Shown here one piece after another: positions 1 to 6,858 of a DNA stretch of 20,113 nt (positions are counted from its first letter, which is position 1; the number at the start of each line of letters is the position of its first letter). The DNA comes from Abyssibius sp040880065 (GTDB lineage Bacteria; Pseudomonadota; Alphaproteobacteria; Rhodobacterales; Rhodobacteraceae), in assembly GCA_040880065.1 (NCBI GenBank), contig JBBDJE010000041.1:1-20113 (forward strand), written 5' to 3'. The translations under genes were made by a program, and so were the position numbers. The notes beneath the pieces are model-generated. The model ran no database searches. It saw nothing but the letters and a program-made list of their open reading frames with translations, and was not told where the DNA came from.

Positions 1-2
1 CC

Positions 3-53
3 AGCGAAATCGCGGCCTTCAAATCAAACGTTGCACTTGAAGTTGGAATCTAA
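3..53 (+). other. In-frame upstream remnant of the TPR gene, ending in TAA
   Basis: This stretch is in the same frame as the TPR CDS that follows. It translates as residues beginning SEIAAFKSNVALE and then VGI-stop, the TAA being at 51-53. The first part resembles helix B of a TPR unit, the repeat one would expect just before the PLALVALAGKAGVLEAQG repeat. If the 18 nt at 43-60 were absent, the frame would read VALEADDAPLAL, a normal TPR junction. This suggests that the left edge holds the middle of a longer TPR gene interrupted by a short in-frame insertion with a stop, or by an assembly error. Only about 50 nt are visible, so a chance resemblance is possible. Confidence 0.35.
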
Positions 54-56
54 GCA

Positions 57-791
57 GTGGCCGATGATGCCCCGCTGGCTTTGGTGGCCTTGGCCGGTAA
101 GGCGGGGGTGTTAGAGGCGCAGGGCCAGCTTGATGCAGCCATTGGCGTGCTTGCTGACGCCGTAACGACCTATGGCGAAGTGCCAAGCCTGCTGAATATG
201 CTGGGTGACGGTCTGCGCCGCGCATCGCGCTTTGAAGAGGCGGTTGACGTTTACAGCCGCGCGATTGCCGCGCTGGATAACCCCGAAGCCCCGGCGGCAT
301 GGTCGCTTTACTTTGCCCGCGCAACCGCGCTTGAACGCGCAGATCGTTGGCCCGAGGCCGAGGCTGATTTGCGCCTGTCGCTTACGCTCGCCCCCGAACA
401 ACCTATGGTGTTGAACATGCTTGGCTATTCGCTGGTTGATCGCGGTCTGGCATTGGAAGAGGCGCTGGGCATGATCGAGCGCGCCATGGAGCAGCGCCCG
501 GATGACGGCTATATCACCGATTCGCTCGGCTGGGCCTTTTACCGGATGGGCCGCTATGACGAGGCGGTTTCGGTCATGCTTGACGCTGTGCTGCTCGTGC
601 CCGGCGAAGGCGTTTTGAACGATCACTACGGTGATGTTCTTTGGATGGTTGGCCGCAAGCGTGAGGCTGCGTTCCAATGGCAACGCGCGCTTGACAGCCG
701 TGCAACCGATATCGACCGGCCGCGCATTGAAGCAAAGCTGGCACGCGGGCTGGATGCGGTGCTTGAGGAAGAAGGCAATGGCAACCAGTAA
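57..791 (+). CDS. Tetratricopeptide repeat protein (probably the C-terminal part of a longer protein)
   Basis: The 244-residue product is built of TPR helices throughout. Clear repeats are the ones around AGKAGVLEAQGQLDAAI, LGDGLRRASRFEEAVDVYSRAI, LGYSLVDRGLALEEAL, LGWAFYRMGRYDEAV and YGDVLWMVGRKREAAFQW. TPR arrays are protein-protein scaffolds; no enzyme motif is visible. Rhodobacterales carry a TPR protein directly upstream of ispE that is normally much longer (over 500 residues, from memory), so this piece matches only its C-terminal half. The start used is GTG at 57 with a weak GGAA about 8 nt upstream, and there is no signal peptide. The end overlaps ispE by 14 nt, implying co-transcription. 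It is either a real shortened gene restarted at GTG or the 3' part of an interrupted gene. Confidence 0.75.
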   Translation: MADDAPLALVALAGKAGVLEAQGQLDAAIGVLADAVTTYGEVPSLLNMLGDGLRRASRFEEAVDVYSRAIAALDNPEAPAAWSLYFARATALERADRWPEAEADLRLSLTLAPEQPMVLNMLGYSLVDRGLALEEALGMIERAMEQRPDDGYITDSLGWAFYRMGRYDEAVSVMLDAVLLVPGEGVLNDHYGDVLWMVGRKREAAFQWQRALDSRATDIDRPRIEAKLARGLDAVLEEEGNGNQ

Positions 792-1617
792 CGCGTTTCA
801 TGAAACTGCCCCGGCCAAGGTTAACCTTGCGCTGCATATTACCGGGCGACGAAACGACGGCTACCATCTGCTCGACTCGCTTGTGGTGTTTACCGAATAC
901 GGTGACCGGCTTGATATGGTTGCCGAGGGCTACGGGCTGCATTTGCAAATTGACGGCCCGTTCGCGCAATCGCTTGATGCGCATGACAATATCATTCTGG
1001 ATGCTGCGCGGCTGATGTTGCCCGATGACGCCGGGGCAAGTATTACCCTCACCAAAAACCTGCCCGTTGCGGCTGGTATTGGTGGCGGCTCGGCCGATGC
1101 GGCGGCCATGTTGCGGCTGGCGGCGAGGGTCTGGAACAGGCCGCTGCCCAAACTGGCCAGGCAGCTTGGGCTGGGTGCGGATGTGCCGGTCTGTATGACC
1201 AGCACAGCCCAGCATATGCGCGGCATTGGCGAGGATTTGACCGCGCTGCCATGGCTCAAAGGGTTGCATCTGGTGCTGGTTAACCCCGGCATCGCGCTGC
1301 GCACGCCGGATGTATTTGCACGCATTGACACGCATCAGAATGCGCCCATGTCGCCGCTGCCAAATTCCGTAAACGATTTTGCAAGCTGGCTGGGACAGCA
1401 GCGCAACGATATGCAAAGCGCTGCCGTATCGCTCTGCCCTGTAATCGCCGATTGCCTTGCCGCGCTTGGCGGGCACGGCGCGCAAATCGCGCGGATGTCA
1501 GGCTCGGGCACCACCTGCTATGGGGTGTTTGAAGACGCTTATGCGGCAAATGCCGCGGCACGCGCCATAGAGCAAATGGCACCCGGCTGGTGGGTGCGCG
1601 CAACCGGCACGCGTTAA
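778..1617 (+). CDS. ispE: 4-diphosphocytidyl-2-C-methyl-D-erythritol kinase
   Basis: IspE is a cytosolic GHMP-family kinase that phosphorylates the 2-hydroxyl of CDP-methylerythritol with ATP, the fourth step of the MEP isoprenoid pathway. The 279-aa product is close to the usual 280-290. The N-terminal APAKVNLALHITGRR holds the catalytic-region Lys. The glycine-rich ATP loop is PVAAGIGGGSADAAA, near residues 97-111. LGADVPVC carries the catalytic Asp, and RMSGSGTTCYGVF is the C-terminal GHMP motif. The ATG at 778 is preceded by a strong purine-rich AGGAAGAAGG and begins inside the last codons of the TPR gene. The stop codon overlaps the stop of the convergent polyprenyl synthase gene, so no terminator fits between them. 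Confidence 0.96.
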   Translation: MATSNAFHETAPAKVNLALHITGRRNDGYHLLDSLVVFTEYGDRLDMVAEGYGLHLQIDGPFAQSLDAHDNIILDAARLMLPDDAGASITLTKNLPVAAGIGGGSADAAAMLRLAARVWNRPLPKLARQLGLGADVPVCMTSTAQHMRGIGEDLTALPWLKGLHLVLVNPGIALRTPDVFARIDTHQNAPMSPLPNSVNDFASWLGQQRNDMQSAAVSLCPVIADCLAALGGHGAQIARMSGSGTTCYGVFEDAYAANAAARAIEQMAPGWWVRATGTR

Positions 1618-2603
1618 GTCGCGCGCGCGACGACAAAATCGGTAAGTTCGGCCAGAAGGTCGCGCAACCTGTGTGCGGGTAGCGGGGCAAGGGCTTTTTG
1701 CGCTTTAGCCGCCCAATCAAGCGCAGCTTGGCGGGTATCGGCCAGCGCGCCGGTGCTGGCAAGATAATACATCGCCTGTTCTACATCACCCTCGCGCTGC
1801 TCGCCTTTGGCTATGGTGCGGGTCCAGAAGGCGCGGGCGGTATCATCGGCTGCACCAATCGCGCGGATAACCGGCAAGGTCAGCTTGCGTTCGCGAAAAT
1901 CATCGCCGGTGTTTTTTCCAAGGCTGGCAGCAGCCCCGCTGTAATCAAGGTAATCATCCGTCATCTGAAAGGCGATACCGAGCGCGTCGCCATAGGCGCG
2001 CAGGGCCAAGCATTCAGCCTCTGGCCTGCCAGCCAGCACACCGCCAACCTCGCATGCCGCGGCCATAAGTGCTGCGGTTTTGCCGCGCACCACCTGCAAA
2101 TAGGTTGCCTCGGAGGTGGAAATATCTTGCGCGGCGCTAAGCTGCAGCACCTCGCCTTCGGCAATAGTGGCAGATGCATTGGCAAGGATATCGAGAATTT
2201 TGAGACTGCCGCATTCCACCATAAGCTGGAAGCTGCGCGAAAACAGATAATCGCCAACCAGCACCGATGTCTGGTTGTCCCAAAGCAAATTGGCGCTGGG
2301 CCGCCCGCGCCGCTGCGCGCTTTCATCAACCACATCATCATGCAAAAGCGTGGCGGTGTGGATAAATTCGACCGTGGCCGCCAGCTTGATATGGTCAGTA
2401 CCGCCATAGCCGCACATGCGCGCGCTGGCCAGTGTGAGCATGGGGCGCAGGCGTTTGCCGCCCGCCCCCACCAGATGCTGGGTTACCTGCGGAATGCGCG
2501 GCGCGTGCTCGGAGGCCATGCGCGTTGCAATCAGCGTGTTTACGGCCTCCATATCTTCGGCCAATTCGTGCTGAATCTCCGCAAAAGCGCCCGTGTCTGC
2601 CAT
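1614..2603 (-). CDS. ispB: Long-chain polyprenyl diphosphate synthase (IspB/octaprenyl-decaprenyl type)
   Basis: This is a trans-prenyltransferase that condenses isopentenyl diphosphate onto an allylic primer to make the ubiquinone side chain. It is a soluble or membrane-associated all-alpha homodimer. Numbered from the ATG at 2603, the 329-aa protein has GGKRLRP (48-54), the first Asp-rich motif LLHDDVVD (86-93) and the second MTDDYLDY (214-221). These are the substrate diphosphate and Mg-binding sites. The residues before the first motif (FIHTATL) lack bulky aromatics next to DD, as in long-chain rather than farnesyl enzymes. The product length cannot be fixed from sequence; alphaproteobacteria usually make C50. 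An ATG at 2618 is also possible, but a GGAG 9 nt before 2603 favours the shorter form. Its substrates come from the pathway that includes neighbouring ispE. Confidence 0.92.
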   Translation of the reverse strand: MADTGAFAEIQHELAEDMEAVNTLIATRMASEHAPRIPQVTQHLVGAGGKRLRPMLTLASARMCGYGGTDHIKLAATVEFIHTATLLHDDVVDESAQRRGRPSANLLWDNQTSVLVGDYLFSRSFQLMVECGSLKILDILANASATIAEGEVLQLSAAQDISTSEATYLQVVRGKTAALMAAACEVGGVLAGRPEAECLALRAYGDALGIAFQMTDDYLDYSGAAASLGKNTGDDFRERKLTLPVIRAIGAADDTARAFWTRTIAKGEQREGDVEQAMYYLASTGALADTRQAALDWAAKAQKALAPLPAHRLRDLLAELTDFVVARAT

Positions 2604-2656
2604 ATTCGCTTGCTCCATGTCTCGACGTTGCGCTGTTTGCCCGATAATCTGGGCAG

Positions 2657-2872
2657 ATGAAAGAGATTTTCCGCAGCACCGACCCGACCGAAATTGCCTT
2701 CGCCCAAGCCTTGTTGGCCGGCGAGGAGATTTCCGCCGTGGTTTTTGACGAGAATATGAGCGCGTTCTATGGCGGTATCGGCCTTTTCCCGCGCCGCGTG
2801 ATGGTGGTCGATGATGATGCGGCTGAAGCCATTATCGTGCTGCGCGAAAACGGGTTGGAAAGTAAGGGCTAG
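2657..2872 (+). CDS. DUF2007 family small protein
   Basis: The product is 71 aa. It begins MKEIFRSTDPTEIAFAQALL and then shows a beta-alpha-beta pattern (ISAVVFDENMSAFYGG, then RRVMVVDDDAAEAIIVL). That is the DUF2007 / putative signal-transducing domain, a small GlnB-like ferredoxin fold of unknown function. The gene is divergent from the polyprenyl synthase gene and lies 3 nt upstream of the methyltransferase gene, so those two are probably one transcript. There is no good Shine-Dalgarno (only CTGGGCAG). A GATAAT at 2643-2648 could be a -10 element giving a very short leader, but no matching -35 was found. Confidence 0.85.
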   Translation: MKEIFRSTDPTEIAFAQALLAGEEISAVVFDENMSAFYGGIGLFPRRVMVVDDDAAEAIIVLRENGLESKG

Positions 2873-2875
2873 GGC

Positions 2876-3652
2876 ATGGCGTTTGCTGAAACCGCGCTCA
2901 GCCGCGATGCGTTCTTGAGCGGGCGGCTTATGCTGGCGCAACCCGTTGCAGGCTACCGCGCAGCGACCGACCCGGTGTTCCTCGCCGCTTCAGTGCCTGC
3001 CAAAGTCGGCCAATCGGTGCTTGAACTCGGTTGTGGCGCAGGCGTGGCGCTGGCAGCGCTCAGCCGCCGCGTTGCCGGGCTTGATGCGCACGGGGTCGAG
3101 CTTCAGCGCGACTATGCAGAGCTTGCGCGGCTGAACGCGGCTGAAAACGGGTTGAAGCTCGTTATACATGATGGTGACCTTGCTGACATGCCTGCCAGCC
3201 TGCGTGCGCTTAGCTTTGATCATGTCATGGCCAACCCGCCCTTTTATGCCGACCATGCAGGCACTGCGCCGCGCGATGCGGGTAAGGCGCGCGCCCAGCA
3301 ACAGCCCACCACCGCGCTTTCGGTTTGGGTTGATGCGGCACTGCGCCGCCTGCACCCACGCGGCATGGTTACGCTGGTGCATAAGGCCGAGGCGCTGGGT
3401 GATATTCTGGCCGCGCTGGCAGGCCGGGCAGGTGATGTGAGCGTGCTGCCGCTGGCTGCGCGGCAAGGGCGCAGCGCCGGGCGGGTGATTGTGCAGGCCG
3501 TAAAGGGCGCGCGCGGGCCGTTGCGGCTGCTGGCACCGCTCGTTGTGCATGAGGGGGCGCAGCATGGCGCTACCGATGATGCTTACAGCCTAGTTGCGCG
3601 CGGAGTATTGCGCGATATGCACGCATTGGCATTAACCCGCCCAGCACGGTAA
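2876..3652 (+). CDS. SAM-dependent methyltransferase, TrmN6/YfiC-like (COG4123)
   Basis: This is a Rossmann-fold methyltransferase of 258 aa, probably cytosolic. Motif I VLELGCGAG (48-56) binds S-adenosylmethionine. MANPPFY (118-124) is the NPP[FY] motif of N6-adenine and N5-glutamine methyltransferases. The N-terminal segment RLMLAQPVAGYRAATDPVFLAA is typical of the family containing the E. coli tRNA1(Val) A37 N6-methyltransferase (245 aa). tRNA modification is therefore the best guess, but the substrate is not proven by sequence. The ATG at 2876 follows the DUF2007 stop by 3 nt with no independent strong RBS, implying translational coupling. Confidence 0.85.
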   Translation: MAFAETALSRDAFLSGRLMLAQPVAGYRAATDPVFLAASVPAKVGQSVLELGCGAGVALAALSRRVAGLDAHGVELQRDYAELARLNAAENGLKLVIHDGDLADMPASLRALSFDHVMANPPFYADHAGTAPRDAGKARAQQQPTTALSVWVDAALRRLHPRGMVTLVHKAEALGDILAALAGRAGDVSVLPLAARQGRSAGRVIVQAVKGARGPLRLLAPLVVHEGAQHGATDDAYSLVARGVLRDMHALALTRPAR

Positions 3653-3680
3653 CACACGCAAAAGTTTATTTGAAGATGAG

Positions 3681-3709
3681 GTGACAGGGGGCGATTTTCG
3701 TGGTGCAAT
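3681..3709 (+). promoter_or_regulatory. Candidate sigma70-type promoter for the DUF465 gene
   Basis: GTGACA (3681-3686) and TGCAAT (3704-3709) are separated by exactly 17 nt. They match the -35 consensus at 5 of 6 positions and the -10 at 4 of 6. The predicted start near 3716 leaves a leader of about 24 nt containing a full Shine-Dalgarno. The site lies in the 87-nt gap after the methyltransferase gene. It was found by eye and is unscored. Confidence 0.35.
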
Positions 3710-3739
3710 ACTTTTGCAAGCAACCCAAAGGAGGCACGC

Positions 3740-3907
3740 ATGAATCTCGACAGCCATATTTCCGAATTGCGCAAGAAACACGCCGCATTGGAAGATCGAA
3801 TCAGCAAAGACCAACGCAGTCCGGGGAGCAATGATCTGTCATTGATTGAAATGAAGCGCGAAAAGCTGCGCCTGAAGGATGAGATCGAGCGCCTGAGCAC
3901 GCATTAA
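3740..3907 (+). CDS. DUF465 (YdcH-like) small coiled-coil protein
   Basis: A 55-aa, highly charged protein. It starts MNLDSHISELRKKHAALEDRI and ends LSLIEMKREKLRLKDEIERL, forming two helices with heptad spacing as expected of the DUF465/YdcH family, whose function is unknown. It is translated from an ATG preceded by a near-perfect AAAGGAGG (3727-3734) at ideal spacing, one of the best ribosome sites in the window, which suggests high expression. It is convergent with the EamA gene with a 7-nt gap, the only convergent pair here that does not overlap. Confidence 0.9.
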   Translation: MNLDSHISELRKKHAALEDRISKDQRSPGSNDLSLIEMKREKLRLKDEIERLSTH

Positions 3908-3914
3908 CGCAAAG

Positions 3915-4760
3915 CTAGCCCCGCGCTGCGACAAGCGCACCACATGCAATAAGCGCCGCCGCGCCCAGTAAAGCTGGCGTGGCGGGCGCGAGGCCTGCAA
4001 GCACCAGAACAACGGTTGAAAGCATCGGCGCGCCATAGGCCAACACGCCGAGAAGCTGGATATTGCCGCGTTTTACGCCAATATCCCACACATAAAATGC
4101 AAGCCCCACAGGGCCAAGCCCCAGCGCCAGCAAGGCCAGCCAAGCTTGCATGGTTTTCGGCCAGACCGTTACTTCCCATAGCAAATGGCATGCCAGTGCC
4201 AGCACGGCAGAAATGGCGCAATAGGCGGCGATGATGGTGCTTGGCACCGTGCCAACCGCACGGCTGGCCACCGAATAGCCTGACCAGATCAGCGCGCATA
4301 AGGCCGCAGCGCCAAAGCCGCGCCAATGCTCGGGGGCAATGCTGAAACCCGTGCGCGCAATCAGCAATGCCGCACCCGCAAACGCGATGAGCGCACCAAG
4401 AATATGCATTGCGCGCAGGCGTTCACCGGGCAATGCGGCAGAAAACAGCACAATGAAGAGCGGCCAAAGATAGGCGATAAGGCTGGCCTCGGCTGCGGGG
4501 GCATTGGCCAGCGCGGTAAAATAAAAGAAGTGGTAGCCAAAAATTCCACCCACCCCCAACAGCCAGACCCGCGCAGGCAATCTGCCAAGGCTGGTGCGCT
4601 TGCGGATGAGGCCAGGCAAGCCGATGGCAGCACCCAGCCCGAAGCAAATGGCCGAAAGCTGAAAGGGTGGCAACCCGCCTGAAAGCGTTGTGAAAAGCGC
4701 AAGCAACGCCCATAGCAGCACGGCAATGCTGCCCAAGAGCGTTGCGCGCAGGCTGCTCAT
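3915..4760 (-). CDS. EamA/DMT-superfamily transporter
   Basis: The 281-aa product is almost wholly hydrophobic, with about ten membrane segments starting at SLRATLLGSIAVLLWALLAL. This is the layout of two EamA domains in drug/metabolite transporters of the inner membrane (YdcZ/RhaT-like). The family-typical APAAEASLIAYLWPLFIV and AYGAPMLSTVVLVLAG segments sit at the ends of the two halves. The substrate cannot be told. The ATG at 4760 overlaps the TGA of the amidotransferase gene (ATGA, 4757-4760). There is no Shine-Dalgarno before it, only a GCC repeat, so translation should depend on coupling to the upstream gene. Confidence 0.88.
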   Translation of the reverse strand: MSSLRATLLGSIAVLLWALLALFTTLSGGLPPFQLSAICFGLGAAIGLPGLIRKRTSLGRLPARVWLLGVGGIFGYHFFYFTALANAPAAEASLIAYLWPLFIVLFSAALPGERLRAMHILGALIAFAGAALLIARTGFSIAPEHWRGFGAAALCALIWSGYSVASRAVGTVPSTIIAAYCAISAVLALACHLLWEVTVWPKTMQAWLALLALGLGPVGLAFYVWDIGVKRGNIQLLGVLAYGAPMLSTVVLVLAGLAPATPALLGAAALIACGALVAARG

Positions 4761-5503
4761 GCGGCGGCGGCGGCGCGGCGGGCTGTGGCGGCTTGCAAAA
4801 AGCGGGCGATAAGCGCAGTCCAAATGTCGTTTTGCACCTGCTGCACCAGCCCGGCTTCGGCCTCGGCAACCAGTTCGGCGGGCACAATGGCGTTCAGCCG
4901 CGTATCGATCAGCCCTTGCACGAATTCTGCCGACATCTCTGGATGCGATTGCACGGTAATGGCATCTGGCGCATCGGGGTTGCCGTAAACCATTGCCGCA
5001 TATGGGCAAAATTCGGAACTTGCGATGATTTGCGCACCGGTTGGCGGGGTAACGATCTGGTCTTGGTGCACGGCGTAGCCTTTGAAGCTGGCCTTGAGAT
5101 CTGCCATCCAGTCCGGCAGGCTGTGGGTTTGGTATTCATGCACACCCAAGCCCCAGCCGCGCGCGGACTTTTCAACCTTGCCGCCCATGGCTTCGGCAAT
5201 CAGCTGATGGCCAAAACAAATGCCGACCAGCGGCACGTTTTGTGCAGCGCAATCACGCACAAAGGCTTTGAGGTCGTTGATCCAGTCAAGGTCTTCATAC
5301 ACGCCGTGGCGTGAACCGGTGATCAGCCAGCCATCGGCATCGGTTGGCTGGCCAAGCTTCTGGCCGTTCACGATGGATAGATCGACAAATTCCACATCAG
5401 GTAACTGGCTTTGAATAAGCGCGTGAAAAATGCTGGGATAATCGCCAAACCGCGACTTCAGCGCGTCAGATACATTGCCGGTTTCAAGAATACCGATTCG
5501 CAT
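4757..5503 (-). CDS. Class I glutamine amidotransferase, stand-alone (GMP synthase-like)
   Basis: A 248-aa stand-alone GATase1 domain. The triad is visible: nucleophile Cys96 in VGICFGHQ, then His187 and Glu189 in QSHPEMS. LITGSRHGVYE (60-70) forms the oxyanion and substrate region. There is no synthetase domain, so it is not GuaA. Relatives act on glutamine or gamma-glutamyl compounds, but the acceptor here is unknown. It starts at the ATG at 5503 with GAGG 8 nt upstream. The C-terminus ends in ARRAAAAA, encoded by a GCC repeat, directly before the overlapping EamA start. The pairing with an exporter-like gene suggests an amine, amino-acid or detoxification role, which is only inferred. Confidence 0.88.
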   Translation of the reverse strand: MRIGILETGNVSDALKSRFGDYPSIFHALIQSQLPDVEFVDLSIVNGQKLGQPTDADGWLITGSRHGVYEDLDWINDLKAFVRDCAAQNVPLVGICFGHQLIAEAMGGKVEKSARGWGLGVHEYQTHSLPDWMADLKASFKGYAVHQDQIVTPPTGAQIIASSEFCPYAAMVYGNPDAPDAITVQSHPEMSAEFVQGLIDTRLNAIVPAELVAEAEAGLVQQVQNDIWTALIARFLQAATARRAAAAA

Positions 5504-5563
5504 TTAAGGCCTCGCAAACAGTGATTGCTCAACAATTAGCGCCGCAAACTGGCAGTTACCAGC

Positions 5564-6790
5564 CTAGGAATTGAAGCGCCCCCGTTCGAGTGCAACCACA
5601 TCGCGTATCACCCCGAGCTGCCATTCAACCTTGCCTGCCTTGATCTCCGCCGAGATTGCATCGGCCCGCGCCTTGGCGGCCGTAAACAGCGCTTTGTGTT
5701 CGGCAGTCAGAATTCCGCGACCGGTCACCAACTGGAAGTGGTTGCAGGCCGGGTTGCCATTGCCCTCAATTATAAGCGGCCCCTTATCGGTAAGCGCAAC
5801 ATCCCAGCCGATAATGCCAATCTCGGGCGTGAGCATATGGGCGGCTTTGACAAGCGCAATTGCATCGGGCAACTGCTCGACCTTGAAGCCGGGTAGTTTG
5901 GTGCCGGTCACCGGCTGATGCTCAAGCAGTGTATTTATGCCGTCGGTGCGCTCTCGGGCCGAGATGATTGTGCTGTTTTGCAAATCCAAATGCGCGAAAT
6001 AGCGCCGTTTAGACTTTGTCGGGCCAGATTCCGTGCCCTCAATCGGCATGCGGAACGAACCGAAAAAGACATGCGGCTCGCCGTGTTCGGTAAGGATCGA
6101 GTTGAGCCGCATCGGGCCTAGGCCTTTGGGGGCAAGGCCGCGCAGGTCTTTGGCGAGGTTTTCGCAGGTCTGGAACAGATAGCCGTTGGGAAACTTCGCC
6201 AGCACCTCGGCGACGAAAGCCTTTACATGCGGGCCTTGAATATCTTCGCCGTAGCGCAAATGGCCATCGCTATCCAAACGCTCGATCTGCACGCCGCCAA
6301 TGGATTGTTTGCCATCGGTCGGCTTACCAAAAATCGGGTAGCGGGCCGAATGTTCAAGAAACGCAACCATATCGGCGGCACTGCGCAGCTGTTCCCACGG
6401 CCCAACTGTCTGGCGTGGCGAATACATGGCCTGCGTTTGGGTGCAGGCAATGTTGCTGGCCGCGCAGAGCGCCAGAAAAACCGGTTTTTGGTCAACCAAG
6501 TAGCGCGCGCCAGCAAGTTCTGGCGCGGTCAGGCCGTAATTCAGGGCTTGTGCGGCGCGATCACCCAGAAATTCGCTTTTCTGGCTGCGGCTAAGATCGG
6601 GCCGATAGACATGCAAACGGTAGTATTCATGCGGCATCAGCTTGCCGCGCCCGTAGCGAAGCGAAAATATTTCCCGCAACTGCCGCGAGACCGAAACACC
6701 ATGCTTTTGCGCAACAAACTGCATCATTTTCGTAATGCTAAGCGTGCGCATCTGCGAGATGGAGCTTAAAATATTTGATGGCTCAACCAT
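5564..6790 (-). CDS. Sugar-transfer-associated ATP-grasp domain protein
   Basis: A 408-aa protein resembling the ATP-grasp 'ST' family (PF14397-like), related to alpha-L-glutamate ligases. Visible elements are an N-terminal helical part, a nucleotide-binding Lys region PIFGKPTDGKQSIGG, and a C-terminal metal-binding segment GWDVALTDKGPLIIEGNGNP, where Glu and Asn bind Mg-ATP. The reaction would be ATP-driven ligation of a carboxylate to an amine or hydroxyl; the substrate is unknown. No glycosyltransferase is nearby, so it is an orphan here. The frame stays open to an ATG at 6826, but that codon lies inside the stem of the upstream terminator, so 6790 (MVEPSNIL) is preferred. An ATG at 6751 is also possible. 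Neither has a strong Shine-Dalgarno. Confidence 0.75.
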   Translation of the reverse strand: MVEPSNILSSISQMRTLSITKMMQFVAQKHGVSVSRQLREIFSLRYGRGKLMPHEYYRLHVYRPDLSRSQKSEFLGDRAAQALNYGLTAPELAGARYLVDQKPVFLALCAASNIACTQTQAMYSPRQTVGPWEQLRSAADMVAFLEHSARYPIFGKPTDGKQSIGGVQIERLDSDGHLRYGEDIQGPHVKAFVAEVLAKFPNGYLFQTCENLAKDLRGLAPKGLGPMRLNSILTEHGEPHVFFGSFRMPIEGTESGPTKSKRRYFAHLDLQNSTIISARERTDGINTLLEHQPVTGTKLPGFKVEQLPDAIALVKAAHMLTPEIGIIGWDVALTDKGPLIIEGNGNPACNHFQLVTGRGILTAEHKALFTAAKARADAISAEIKAGKVEWQLGVIRDVVALERGRFNS

Positions 6791-6801
6791 GGTATACTCG
6801 C

Positions 6802-6828
6802 AAAAAAATGGCGCAAATTGCGCCATTT
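6802..6828 (-). terminator. Intrinsic terminator of the pha operon
   Basis: An 11-bp perfect inverted repeat occupies 6806-6816 and 6818-6828, around a single central base at 6817. On the plus strand the arms read AAATGGCGCAA and TTGCGCCATTT. On the minus strand the stem runs into seven consecutive T (6808-6802). It lies about 30 nt after the phaB stop, so it fits Rho-independent termination of the phaA-phaB transcript. A true 1-nt loop is not possible, so the top of the stem would open. The T run is only on the minus-strand side, giving a clear direction. Confidence 0.8.
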
Positions 6829-6858
6829 CCTTATAGTTTATCGGTCGGCTTACGGCAA

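Noticed and set aside
574..1485. 303-aa open frame on the minus strand over ispE
   Set aside because: It is antisense to a gene with all IspE motifs, is rich in Arg/Gln/His without domain patterns, and is a typical high-GC shadow frame.
1698..2660. 320-aa open frame on the plus strand over the polyprenyl synthase gene
   Set aside because: It mirrors the codon pattern of the opposite strand and shows no recognisable motif.
3658..3717. GCAAAAG ... CTTTTGC inverted repeat flanking the DUF465 promoter
   Set aside because: Arms are 7 bp and about 46 nt apart; likely chance.
5545..5563. Hairpin CTGG-N6-CCAG after the ATP-grasp gene as a terminator
   Set aside because: The stem is only 4 bp and just three T follow on the minus strand, too weak to call.
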